43,744 bases of DNA from DTBU01 sp964568845 (GTDB lineage Archaea > Thermoproteota > CALKCG01 > B24). A program made the translations under genes and the position numbers. The DNA lies in the NCBI GenBank assembly GCA_964568845.1, contig CAZMSC010000013.1, positions 1-43,744 of the forward strand, read 5' to 3'. Positions 7,915-15,800 of this stretch are shown one piece after another. The number at the start of each line of letters is the position of its first letter. Position 1 is the first letter of the stretch. The notes under the pieces are model-generated. The model did no database searches, was not told the DNA's origin, and saw nothing but the letters and a program-made list of their open reading frames with translations.

Positions 7915-8733
7915 ATGCGTAGAATGGGTTTGACCACCAGTATAAGGCAGATATTAGCTTTTGCGGAGAGAGACTTTAGAGGATGGAAAACATATAGGAT
8001 GCAAGTTACAACCCAGCTCATAACAATAGCTATTGGAATTTTAAGCTGGTCTATTAACGCGATCTATAGGAATAGACCAGTCCCCGAATACGATACAGAC
8101 TACATATCCTTCCTAGTGGTGGGATTGGTTATAGGAAACCTCGTTATGCCAATATCTCAAGCATTGGAGAGACATCTCAATCCTTGGAGCCTAGAAACCA
8201 TAGTAATGACTGGTATACAAGTACCCGTATTCGTCATAGGGCGGATAGCATGGCCATATATTTTCTCGGTTATAACATTCATACCTCAAATACTGGTTGG
8301 AATACTGTTTTTCGGAGTAAAGCTTAAGATAGACTGGTTTTCAACATTCCTAGCATTCATAATATCCGCTATGATACTACTCGGACTATCCATGATAAGT
8401 ACAGGTTTTAGACTGGTTACGAAAACCACAGACCCGATAACATGGACTATAAACGTTTTACAGCAACTCCTCGCCGGCATATCTTTTCCAGTTCAATTTC
8501 TAGATAGCTTTATGCCCGGCATATCTATGATATCTTGGTTTCTACCTCAGACTTGGGTTTACCATCTATGGCGTCTATCCATGCTTAAAGCCGCATCAAT
8601 ATTGGATCCAACAATCCAACTAGAATTTCTAAAGGGAACTATTTTTGGTATAGCTCTTCTTCCAATCGGCTACAAGACTTTTAAATGGAGTTTAGACAGA
8701 GTTAGAAAAGACGGTACACTTGGATGGTTCTAA
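7915..8733 (+). CDS. ABC-2 type transporter permease
   Basis: A 272-residue integral membrane protein with about six hydrophobic segments, starting with an amphipathic juxtamembrane stretch (ILAFAERDFRGWKTYRMQ) typical of ABC-2 permeases, then helices beginning near residues 30, 62, 100, 137, 178 and 233. The ATG at 7915 has GGTGA (end of the ATPase gene) as ribosome-binding site, so translation of the two genes is coupled. A short conserved-looking loop with PFPVQFLD-like features (ISFPVQFLD) lies before the last periplasmic-side helix pair. It forms the membrane half of the exporter. The next gene is convergent. Confidence 0.88.
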   Translation: MRRMGLTTSIRQILAFAERDFRGWKTYRMQVTTQLITIAIGILSWSINAIYRNRPVPEYDTDYISFLVVGLVIGNLVMPISQALERHLNPWSLETIVMTGIQVPVFVIGRIAWPYIFSVITFIPQILVGILFFGVKLKIDWFSTFLAFIISAMILLGLSMISTGFRLVTKTTDPITWTINVLQQLLAGISFPVQFLDSFMPGISMISWFLPQTWVYHLWRLSMLKAASILDPTIQLEFLKGTIFGIALLPIGYKTFKWSLDRVRKDGTLGWF

Positions 8734-8770
8734 CACCTAGAAGACTTGAAATAAAGTTGACGATTAACGG

Positions 8771-9748
8771 TTAGACTTTCAGATGCTTTTTAAGTCTTTC
8801 GATTTTCTCTTCAACGTTTTCAAAGCCGAGCTTTCTAAACCCGATTACAGCTGAACCTATGATAGGCTGAAACCCTACGAGGGGCGGTTTAAACTCAGCT
8901 CTTCTAAGTCTACGTTCAAGCCAACTGTAGAAGACGTCTCTAACTATTTTAGATTTAAATACGCTTCCAACAGCCCCCACCACTATGCGCTCATCAACCA
9001 TGCCGAGTTTTAAAGCCGTAGAATAACATGCGAGGGCCAGCTCAACACCAGCTTTTTCAAGAATACTTATAGCAACTTCATCTCCATTTTCAGCAGCCCT
9101 ATCCACAAGAACTGCTAAATCAGCTATTCTCAATGGATCGCTCCCCATGTTTCTATAAACGACTTCAAGCATATCAAGAGGGTCGTTTATCTTAAAGTTC
9201 TCCATGAAAACATCGACGAGTGAAGTTTTTGGTCCACGACCATCAGACGCCCTGGCGGCGGCTTGAAGAGCTTCTTTGGCTATCCAATACCCACTACCCT
9301 CATCTCCGAAAAGCCAATTCCACCCCCCAGACCTAGCTCTTTCACCAAGCCTATTCATACCGAAGGCTATGCTACCCGTCCCGGCTATAACCGCTACGCC
9401 CGGAGCCCCGTATGTTACGGCATAGTAAGCTACAACAGCATCATGTTCAACCACTGTGACGACGGAGTTAGGTATTGGAAGTTCCCTGATTAGTGAAGAC
9501 GCTCTTTCAACGTCACGTTTAGTATCGATGTCTGCCAATCCTATGGAGAGAACGTTTACGTCCTCTATACATAATTCAGCCTGAGAAAGAGAAATTGATA
9601 TGGCAGTCCACAGATTCTTCTTAACGGTATCGCTCGGAAGCAGTAGTCCGCTAGGGCCGGATGAAGACGTGGATATAACTTCACCCTCTTCATTAAACAC
9701 TACACATGACGTTTTAGTTTTACCACCGTCAACTGCAACAATTATCAA
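8771..9748 (-). CDS. BadF/BcrA-family ATPase, probable N-acetylglucosamine kinase
   Basis: A 325-residue ASKHA-fold kinase. Phosphate-1 loop VDGGKTKT at the N-terminus, AGTGSIAFG phosphate-2 loop, and the NAGK-type FGDEGSGYWIAKEAL motif. There are no Fe-S cysteines of the activator type, so a sugar kinase is more likely than a dehydratase activator. Eukaryotic NAGK and bacterial glucosamine/GlcNAc kinases share this architecture. The start is TTG at 9748, after a GGGG run and an AATATATTA box about 25-30 bases upstream. It would feed phosphorylated amino sugar to NagB or the SIS enzyme encoded elsewhere in the window; this link is inference. Confidence 0.8.
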   Translation of the reverse strand: MIIVAVDGGKTKTSCVVFNEEGEVISTSSSGPSGLLLPSDTVKKNLWTAISISLSQAELCIEDVNVLSIGLADIDTKRDVERASSLIRELPIPNSVVTVVEHDAVVAYYAVTYGAPGVAVIAGTGSIAFGMNRLGERARSGGWNWLFGDEGSGYWIAKEALQAAARASDGRGPKTSLVDVFMENFKINDPLDMLEVVYRNMGSDPLRIADLAVLVDRAAENGDEVAISILEKAGVELALACYSTALKLGMVDERIVVGAVGSVFKSKIVRDVFYSWLERRLRRAEFKPPLVGFQPIIGSAVIGFRKLGFENVEEKIERLKKHLKV

Positions 9749-9839
9749 GATAAACCCCGATCCTAAATAATATATTTTCCGGACTTTAAAATTTCTAGAG
9801 ATGGTTTAAACTGCGCACAGACGCGTCAAATGATAACGG

Positions 9840-10406
9840 GTGGCCCACTTGAAAATGTATAAAAGTATAGGTAACCCCGTTAGACCTTTAAGGTTGTTCA
9901 TTGGAGGGGTGCATGGCAAAGAATGCCGTACAACCAAGCTATTACTCGAGAGGCTCGTTAAAACCGGAAGACCTATGAACGGCTCGGCAATAGTAATACC
10001 GTGCCTCTACATGGGTAAGTACGTGACGACTTTAAGCTTAAACTACTTGAATACGAAAGCATGTAAAAGGCTCGTTAAGATAGTAGAGGCTTTTAAACCG
10101 GACATGTACGTTGAAGTACACTGCTACAAGCCGTCAAGCTACAATAGTCTAATAAGCCCGAGCAGGATTAAAGTGAAAGGTGTCCCTCCCCTCGTAGAGC
10201 TTGAAGGCGGCGTTTTAGTAGGTTCGATATCTCCCCTTCTAAAGGCTAAACTTAACCTTAACTTGCCAGTCCTAATTGAAACACCATGTGGCAAAAGAGA
10301 GAACTTTAAAACAGCCTTAAGAATACTATACGTTTTCCTGATGGCGAATTCGACTACAGAAGCATTGGAGACGCTGGGCTTTAAACATAGATTAAAAGAT
10401 GCTTAG
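9840..10406 (+). CDS. DUF2119-like protein, putative zinc-dependent hydrolase
   Basis: A 188-residue protein. FIGGVHGKE near residues 20-28 is an H-x-x-E pair of the kind used by M14 carboxypeptidases and AspA/AstE deacylases, and VEVHCYK (about residues 97-103) supplies a possible third zinc ligand. LNYLNT lies between them. This fits the archaeal DUF2119 family as I remember it; the hydrolase role is inferred from the motif pattern. The GTG at 9840 is the longest start; the ATG at 9855 follows GGGTGG by about 11 bases and would lose only five residues. It sits alone between divergent and convergent neighbours. Substrate unknown. Confidence 0.6.
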   Translation: MAHLKMYKSIGNPVRPLRLFIGGVHGKECRTTKLLLERLVKTGRPMNGSAIVIPCLYMGKYVTTLSLNYLNTKACKRLVKIVEAFKPDMYVEVHCYKPSSYNSLISPSRIKVKGVPPLVELEGGVLVGSISPLLKAKLNLNLPVLIETPCGKRENFKTALRILYVFLMANSTTEALETLGFKHRLKDA

Positions 10407-10422
10407 GAGATGCGTGTAGCCT

Positions 10423-11871
10423 TCAGCCCACCTTATTGGATTTTATTTTTCCAAGCTTATCTTCAATTATCTCACGGACAAGGTTCGGGTCTGCTTTACC
10501 ATGTGTCATACGCATAACTTGACCAACTAGAAAATGAACAGCTTTCTCGTTTACAAGGGCATCTTCAACGGCCTTCGGATTCATAGCGAAGACTTGATCA
10601 ACCAGTTCATTAAGCATATCCATATTGCTTATCCGATGAAGCCCTCTCTTCTGAACTATAGAATCAGGGTCTTCACCCGTAATTATCATCTCCCTCAGGA
10701 CTGTTTTAGCGGAAAGCCCAGTCAATACTTTATCGTCGAGAAGCTTCAGAAGCCTAGCTATTTGACTTGGACTGGCTTTAACGTCTTTAACAGACATATT
10801 TAAACTGTGCAACTGGGCTAGAAGGTCTCCGACGAGGAGTGAGCTGAGCCCCTGAGCATTACTATAGTGTTCAAGACACTTCTCAAATAAGTCGGCTAAA
10901 GCCTTATCGCTTACGAGGACGTCGGCGTTCTGCTCAGAAACGCCATATTTCTCTACGAATATACGCCTTCTTTCATCTGGAAGCATGGGAAGCTTACGTT
11001 TTATCTCATCTAGAAGCTCGTCGGTCAACAGTATGGGTGGCAGGTCGGGCTCCGGAAAATACCTATAATCCTCTTCTGTCTCCTTGGTTCTAAGGGAGAC
11101 CGTTATCCTCCTACGCTCATCCCAAAACCTCGTCTCTCTAGCTATTTTGATCCCTCTCGATAGTAGACTGCTCTGCCTTGTTATTTCAAACATCAAAGCA
11201 CGTTCAACCTCCTTGTAGGAAGATATGTTTTTAATCTCAACTCTAACACCGCCCTCAAGAGAAATATTTGCATCACACCTCATAGCGCCTTCAAGCTCAC
11301 CATCGAATACACCCAGATGTTCAAGTATCGACCTCAACTTTTGGAGGAAAAGTCTAGCTTCTTCAGGTGAAGACATATCTGGTTCCGTGACTATTTCGAC
11401 GAGCGCAATTCCATGCCTATTATAGTCTACAAGCGCTGAGGGGGCAGTATCTATAGACCCCTCGTAGACAAGCCTAGCAGGGTCTTCCTCAAGCTGTATC
11501 CGTCTGATTCTGACTATTTTACCGTTGTTTAAAACGACGTATCCCCCTTTAGCTAAGGGAGCTCCACCAACACCATCATACTGAGATATTTGGAAGTTTT
11601 TAGCCATATCTGGGTAGAAGTAGTTTTTACGTGTAAAATACGTAAACTTTGAAATATCCGAGTGTAGAGCTAAAGCTATCATAACAGCACTTCTAAGAGC
11701 CTCCTTGTTTAAAACTGGCAGAGTCCCGGGTTCACCCATACAAACTGGGCATACATTCGTATTTGGAGGCTTACCTCTGTAGTCTGTAGGACATGGACAG
11801 AAGAGTTTACTTTTAAGGCTTGTAAGCTGACAGTGAACCTCAAGACCTATTTTAACCGTTTTAAAAGCCAT
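10423..11871 (-). CDS. gatB: Aspartyl/glutamyl-tRNA amidotransferase subunit B
   Basis: A 482-residue GatB: VKIGLEVHCQL at the start, CPVCMGEPGTLPVLN, VEDP-like EEDPARL and YSLVDYNR-type ALVDYNRHGIALVEIVTEPD, then the C-terminal YqeY-like tRNA-binding region ending in NLVREIIEDKL. It activates Asp-tRNA(Asn) (phosphorylation) for amidation with ammonia from GatA. Zinc-binding cysteines are seen in the first 45 residues. It is separated from gatA by 128 bases and has its own TATA box, so it may be transcribed independently of aspS-gatC-gatA. Archaea use GatDE for glutamine, so this set probably serves asparagine. Confidence 0.96.
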   Translation of the reverse strand: MAFKTVKIGLEVHCQLTSLKSKLFCPCPTDYRGKPPNTNVCPVCMGEPGTLPVLNKEALRSAVMIALALHSDISKFTYFTRKNYFYPDMAKNFQISQYDGVGGAPLAKGGYVVLNNGKIVRIRRIQLEEDPARLVYEGSIDTAPSALVDYNRHGIALVEIVTEPDMSSPEEARLFLQKLRSILEHLGVFDGELEGAMRCDANISLEGGVRVEIKNISSYKEVERALMFEITRQSSLLSRGIKIARETRFWDERRRITVSLRTKETEEDYRYFPEPDLPPILLTDELLDEIKRKLPMLPDERRRIFVEKYGVSEQNADVLVSDKALADLFEKCLEHYSNAQGLSSLLVGDLLAQLHSLNMSVKDVKASPSQIARLLKLLDDKVLTGLSAKTVLREMIITGEDPDSIVQKRGLHRISNMDMLNELVDQVFAMNPKAVEDALVNEKAVHFLVGQVMRMTHGKADPNLVREIIEDKLGKIKSNKVG

Positions 11872-11896
11872 CAGCTATTATAAGACTCAAAGCAGA

Positions 11897-11904
11897 TATT
11901 TATA
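11897..11904 (-). promoter_or_regulatory. TATA box of gatB
   Basis: TATAAATA on the minus strand, about 29 bases upstream of the gatB ATG at 11871, with no Shine-Dalgarno sequence in between, indicating a leaderless transcript separate from the gatA operon. Confidence 0.5.
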
Positions 11905-11999
11905 CCTTCATAGATGGGGTAACTTAGAATCCGAAAGGCTTATAACTTTTCAGCGATCCATCCTATGCTTAAAAGACGTGGCTTTCTCGCCGAGGAATT

Positions 12000-13463
12000 T
12001 TACGGCTTCAATGTGAAACTCCATTTACCTAAACTTTCATAAGAGTATGAAACTTTAAACAGTCGACTTTCCTCCATAGGAGGTGCGATGAGTTGCAGAC
12101 CGACAGGTAGGCCTTCAGATAGACCACATGGTATTGATATGGCTGGTAAACCAGCTAAGTTGGCAGGCACCGTGTTCACATCGCACATGTAGAGTTCAAG
12201 CGGATCTTTTATCTTCTCACCTATTCTAAAAGCAACCATAGGCATTGATGGGCCAGCCAATACGTCAAATTCTTTAAAGGCTCTCTGAAAATCCATCAAC
12301 ACCAGTGTTCTAACTTTTAACGCCTTTAAATAATATGCTTCATAGTATCCGGCGGATAGTGCAAATGTACCTAAAATTATTCTACGCTTCACTTCCTCAC
12401 CAAAGCCTAAACGTCTATTTTTAGCGTAAGCTCTACTCCAGTTCAAACCTTGATCTGGAGCTCTAAGACCATATCTTAAACCATCATATCTAGCTAAGTT
12501 TGAGCTAGCTTCAGACATCGCTATCACGTAGTACGCTGCTAAAGCATACTCCAAACTTTTGAGGGAGATTTCACCTACAGATGCGCCCAGCTCCTCTAAG
12601 CTATATATTGCATCTAAAACCTCACTAGCGACACCTTTCTGAACACCTTCACCTATAAACTCTTTAATCACACCTATACGTACACCTTTAAGATCATGTG
12701 GAGCATTTAACTCCTCAAGATAGTCTTTAGGTTGAGTCGTAAGCGATGTACTATCTCTGGGATCATAGCCGGCTATGACGCTTAAGGAGAGGGCGCAATC
12801 CCTAACGTTTCTGGCAATTGGCCCTATCTGCTCTAAACTATTCGCATAGGCGATAAGCCCATATCTGCTAACAAGACCATACGTCGGTTTTAAGCCAACC
12901 ACACCGCAGAAGGCTGCCGGACACCTTATAGAGCCGCCCGTATCAGATCCAAGTGCTAATAACGCCTCACCTGAAGCCACAGCCGCAGCACTACCACCGG
13001 AGGAGCCGCCTGGAACCCTCTCTAAATCGTATGGGTTTCTAGTAACTTTATAGGCGCTGAATTCAGTAGTAGAGCCCATAGCAAATTCATCCATGTTTGT
13101 CTTACCTATGATAACCGCATCTTCCATGTCTAGTTTCTCAACAACCGTAGCGTTGTAGCTTGGAAGGTATCCCTTAAGAATTTTTGAACCGCAAGTGGTT
13201 TCAACACCTTTTACACATATGATGTCTTTAACAGCTACTACAACACCCGCAAGCCTACCTACCTTCAACCCTCTCCTCACACGCCTATCCACGTCTTTAG
13301 CCTTTTCATAAGCCCTATCTTTAGTAATGGTTATGAACGCGTTTACCTTAGGCTCCACCGCCCTTATCCTCTCAACAACCTCATCTAAAAGCTCTACAGC
13401 CGATATTTCCCCGCTTCTAACAGCGGAGGCTATACGTTCAGCCGAAAGATGTAGAAGCTTCAA
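12000..13463 (-). CDS. gatA: Aspartyl/glutamyl-tRNA amidotransferase subunit A
   Basis: A 487-residue amidase-signature enzyme that releases ammonia from glutamine. The catalytic triad is complete: Lys79 in AVKDII, Ser154 in PGGSSGGSA, and Ser178 in DTGGSIRCPA, at the same numbers as in well-studied GatA proteins. The C-terminal GLPVGLQLIAPP segment is also typical. The start is TTG at 13463, two bases after the gatC stop codon, so gatC and gatA are tightly coupled. With aspS upstream this makes one operon for tRNA-dependent Asn-tRNA formation. Confidence 0.96.
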   Translation of the reverse strand: MKLLHLSAERIASAVRSGEISAVELLDEVVERIRAVEPKVNAFITITKDRAYEKAKDVDRRVRRGLKVGRLAGVVVAVKDIICVKGVETTCGSKILKGYLPSYNATVVEKLDMEDAVIIGKTNMDEFAMGSTTEFSAYKVTRNPYDLERVPGGSSGGSAAAVASGEALLALGSDTGGSIRCPAAFCGVVGLKPTYGLVSRYGLIAYANSLEQIGPIARNVRDCALSLSVIAGYDPRDSTSLTTQPKDYLEELNAPHDLKGVRIGVIKEFIGEGVQKGVASEVLDAIYSLEELGASVGEISLKSLEYALAAYYVIAMSEASSNLARYDGLRYGLRAPDQGLNWSRAYAKNRRLGFGEEVKRRIILGTFALSAGYYEAYYLKALKVRTLVLMDFQRAFKEFDVLAGPSMPMVAFRIGEKIKDPLELYMCDVNTVPANLAGLPAISIPCGLSEGLPVGLQLIAPPMEESRLFKVSYSYESLGKWSFTLKP

Positions 13464-13465
13464 CG

Positions 13466-13765
13466 TTAGACAATCCTCGCAGCTTTTACAAACCTATCCT
13501 TCTTCTTAGGAGGATTTTGAAGCACAAGATCTGATGGAAACTGACGCGGTTCATCTTCTCTTAAGACGTTGTATTGTTTAGCTACATGAAACGTGGGTGG
13601 AAGGTCTTCGACATTAGCTTCATCGATCTTACTGAAGTACTCTAAAATCTTCGAAAGCTGACTTCTAAAAGTCTCCTCCTCTCTCTTAGAGAGCTCTAGC
13701 TTAGCCAGCCAAGCCAAATGCCTAATGTCTTTAGCGGTGATATTTCTCTTCTGAGGCATATTCAT
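13466..13765 (-). CDS. gatC: Aspartyl/glutamyl-tRNA amidotransferase subunit C
   Basis: A 99-residue GatC that wraps around GatA and stabilises the GatCAB complex. It shows the typical helical N-terminus (ITAKDIRHLAWLAKLELS), the FRSQLSKILEYFSKIDE helix, and a C-terminal LREDEPRQFPSD segment. The ATG at 13765 lies six bases after the aspS stop; a second ATG at 13759 is possible. Gene order aspS-gatC-gatA with spacings of a few bases argues for one transcript. Confidence 0.93.
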   Translation of the reverse strand: MNMPQKRNITAKDIRHLAWLAKLELSKREEETFRSQLSKILEYFSKIDEANVEDLPPTFHVAKQYNVLREDEPRQFPSDLVLQNPPKKKDRFVKAARIV

Positions 13766-13771
13766 CGCCCG

Positions 13772-15106
13772 TTAAGGTGTAAGCCTACTCTGATCTCTAG
13801 GGAAAAGCGCGACCTCCCTTATATTGGAAACCCCGGTTATAACCATCACAAACCTCTCAAGCCCTAGACCGAAGCCGGCGTGAGGAGGCATACCATAATC
13901 GTAAATCTTGAGATGATAATCGAAAAGTTTAGGGTTTAAACCCTGCTGTTCTAAACGTTTAACGAGAAGCTCACGCGAAGATACTCTAGACCCGCCTGAG
14001 GACAGCTCTAAAGACCCATACATGAGGTCGAAGCTTTCAGAAACCTCAGAATTGTCGTCTCTAGGCTTAATGTAAAAAGGCTTGGAAACAGTAGGCCAAT
14101 CCGTTATAAAGTAGAAGCCTCTGTTAACCCGTCCAAGCCTTCTAAGAGCCAGCGTAGAGAAGTCTTCACCCCATGACACTTCAACCCCTAGATCTCTTAG
14201 AGTGTTATAGGCTTCGTCGTACGTTATACGTTTAAAGGGCAACTTCGGTTTCTCCAACTTCACTTCCAAAAGCTGGAGCTCTTCAGAGCATTTATCCACC
14301 AAGTCTCCGATAACGTAACTTATCATTTCTTCGAGAAGACTCATTACGTCTTCATAGTCTGCAAAAGCCATCTCAACGTCAACGGAGGTTATCTCACTAA
14401 GATGTCTAGGTGTTTTAAACTTCTCCGCTCTAAAGACCGGCCCTATTTCAAAAACCCTCTCGAAGACTGAGGAAAGCTGTTCCTTGTAAAGCTGAGGGCT
14501 TTGAGCTAGGAAGGCTTCTTTATCGTAGTATAGTAGGGGAAATAATGCCGCTCCTCCTTCCGTAGCGGAGCCTATGATTTTAGGCGTATTGACCTCTATG
14601 AAGTTTCTCTCAATCAGAAAGCCTCTAATACTTTGTAAAACCTGGTGTTTAAGTTTAAATATAGCTTTAGACTTAGGTCTACGTAAATCTACGGCGCGTA
14701 TCTCTAGCCTTTTATCTAAGCTGGGAAGGGTTTTAGCAAACATTTCGAATGGTGGAAGCTTTTTGGGCTCAGAAAAAACGTATAGGTCTTCCACCTCTAC
14801 TTCAACTCCTCTAGGGGCTTTTTCAATGGCCTTCACAACCCCTTTAACGCCTATATAACTGTGAGGTGTAAGTTCAACCATTTTATTAAATACCCGGGTA
14901 GGCGCCTTATCCCTATGGGCGGTGACCTGTACGACCCCGCATCCATCTTGAATTATCATAAAGCATAATCCACCCTGTTTTCTAACAGTTAAAACCATAC
15001 CTAGCACTACGACCCTAATGCCGCTTAAAGAGGCGGTTATTTCCTTTGAAAAATGACTTCTCTTCCACTCTGAAGGGATGGTCAAAGCCTCCCACCACTT
15101 AGACAA
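13772..15106 (-). CDS. aspS: Aspartyl-tRNA synthetase, archaeal type (probably non-discriminating)
   Basis: A 444-residue class IIb synthetase: N-terminal OB anticodon-binding domain, motif 2 around VFRAEKFKTPRHLSE, GSATEGGAALFPL flipping loop region, and motif 3 GFGLGLERFVM. Linked gatC-gatA suggest that it also charges tRNA(Asn), making Asp-tRNA(Asn) for amidation. In the OB domain, the position that is His or Trp in characterised archaeal enzymes (GWVHE/GWVWE) appears to be Leu (GMVLTV), so the specificity class cannot be read from that residue. Start TTG at 15106; a TTG at 15085 two bases after GGGAGG is an alternative that trims seven residues. Confidence 0.94.
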   Translation of the reverse strand: MSKWWEALTIPSEWKRSHFSKEITASLSGIRVVVLGMVLTVRKQGGLCFMIIQDGCGVVQVTAHRDKAPTRVFNKMVELTPHSYIGVKGVVKAIEKAPRGVEVEVEDLYVFSEPKKLPPFEMFAKTLPSLDKRLEIRAVDLRRPKSKAIFKLKHQVLQSIRGFLIERNFIEVNTPKIIGSATEGGAALFPLLYYDKEAFLAQSPQLYKEQLSSVFERVFEIGPVFRAEKFKTPRHLSEITSVDVEMAFADYEDVMSLLEEMISYVIGDLVDKCSEELQLLEVKLEKPKLPFKRITYDEAYNTLRDLGVEVSWGEDFSTLALRRLGRVNRGFYFITDWPTVSKPFYIKPRDDNSEVSESFDLMYGSLELSSGGSRVSSRELLVKRLEQQGLNPKLFDYHLKIYDYGMPPHAGFGLGLERFVMVITGVSNIREVALFPRDQSRLTP

Positions 15107-15164
15107 CTTTTAGACATCAATAACTCCATAGAGAAGCTGTTTAAAAAGTTTGTAGGAGGCGGTT

Positions 15165-15464
15165 TTATTCTTCGTTTAAAACCCTCAATTTTCCAAATCT
15201 ACCTATATTAAGCTGGAGAACCCCTCTGAATGCGATCGTATAGCCGTTACTTATCTCGACCAGCGATCCTGGAGAGATCTTATCGATATCTTCATTCCAT
15301 AGAGTGAGTTTAACGGATCCAGAGTCGTCTTTAAGAGTGGCATTAGCTACTTTAGCAGTTGTACCGTAGCGGGTAACCACTTCCCTTGCTTCAGAGACTT
15401 CCGTGATTTCTCCTCTAACGTTGACACCACGCATACCCTTCCTAAGGTCTGAAATTTTCAACAT
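15165..15464 (-). CDS. Single OB-fold ssDNA-binding protein (RPA/SSB-like)
   Basis: A 99-residue protein made almost entirely of one OB fold: ISDLRKGMRGVNVRGEI, then VANATLKDDSGSVKLTLWN, GSLVEISNGYTIAFRGVLQL and LNIGRFGKLRVL. The pattern matches the short RPA-like/crenarchaeal SSB family that coats single-stranded DNA, but the acidic flexible tail of crenarchaeal SSB is missing, so it could be a paralogue or a nucleic-acid-binding accessory protein. ATG at 15464. It lies upstream of aspS on the same strand with a 58-base gap. The adjacent IS607-like element begins on its promoter side. Confidence 0.8.
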   Translation of the reverse strand: MLKISDLRKGMRGVNVRGEITEVSEAREVVTRYGTTAKVANATLKDDSGSVKLTLWNEDIDKISPGSLVEISNGYTIAFRGVLQLNIGRFGKLRVLNEE

Positions 15465-15590
15465 ATATCAGCCTCTAATAGGGAGACTATACCTATTAAT
15501 AAGCTTATTTATCATAGTTGAGTAGTTGGCTGGGTTTGATACGAGACGCCGTAATCAGCAGTTTCAAAATAGATAAGCTTAAACAATAGT

Positions 15591-15800
15591 ATGTTTCCTA
15601 ATATTTCCCTGATGTCTTATGAAGAACTAATTACTCCTAAGGAGGCTAGGACTATGCTTAAAGTGAGCAACAAGACTTTATGGTCTTGGTATAAGAAGGG
15701 GCTTATAAGGGCTGTTAAGCTTCCGAGCGGGAAGCTCAGATACTATAAGAGCGACGTAGAGAGGATTCTGAAGGGTGAGGTTAGAAGTGGAAGCGGTTAA
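15591..15800 (+). CDS. MerR-type HTH protein, IS607 TnpA N-terminal domain only
   Basis: A 69-residue protein (61 if the ATG at 15615 is used). ITPKEARTMLKVSNKTLWSW followed by YKKGLIRAVKLPSGKLRYY and SDVERIL is the excisionase/MerR-type winged HTH that starts IS607 TnpA. In IS607 the domain is joined to a serine recombinase with a YARVS motif; here the frame stops at 15800 right after the HTH, and no recombinase sequence follows in any frame because tnpB begins there. It therefore cannot catalyse transposition alone; it may bind the element ends or regulate tnpB. It overlaps tnpB by 14 bases. Confidence 0.75.
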   Translation: MFPNISLMSYEELITPKEARTMLKVSNKTLWSWYKKGLIRAVKLPSGKLRYYKSDVERILKGEVRSGSG

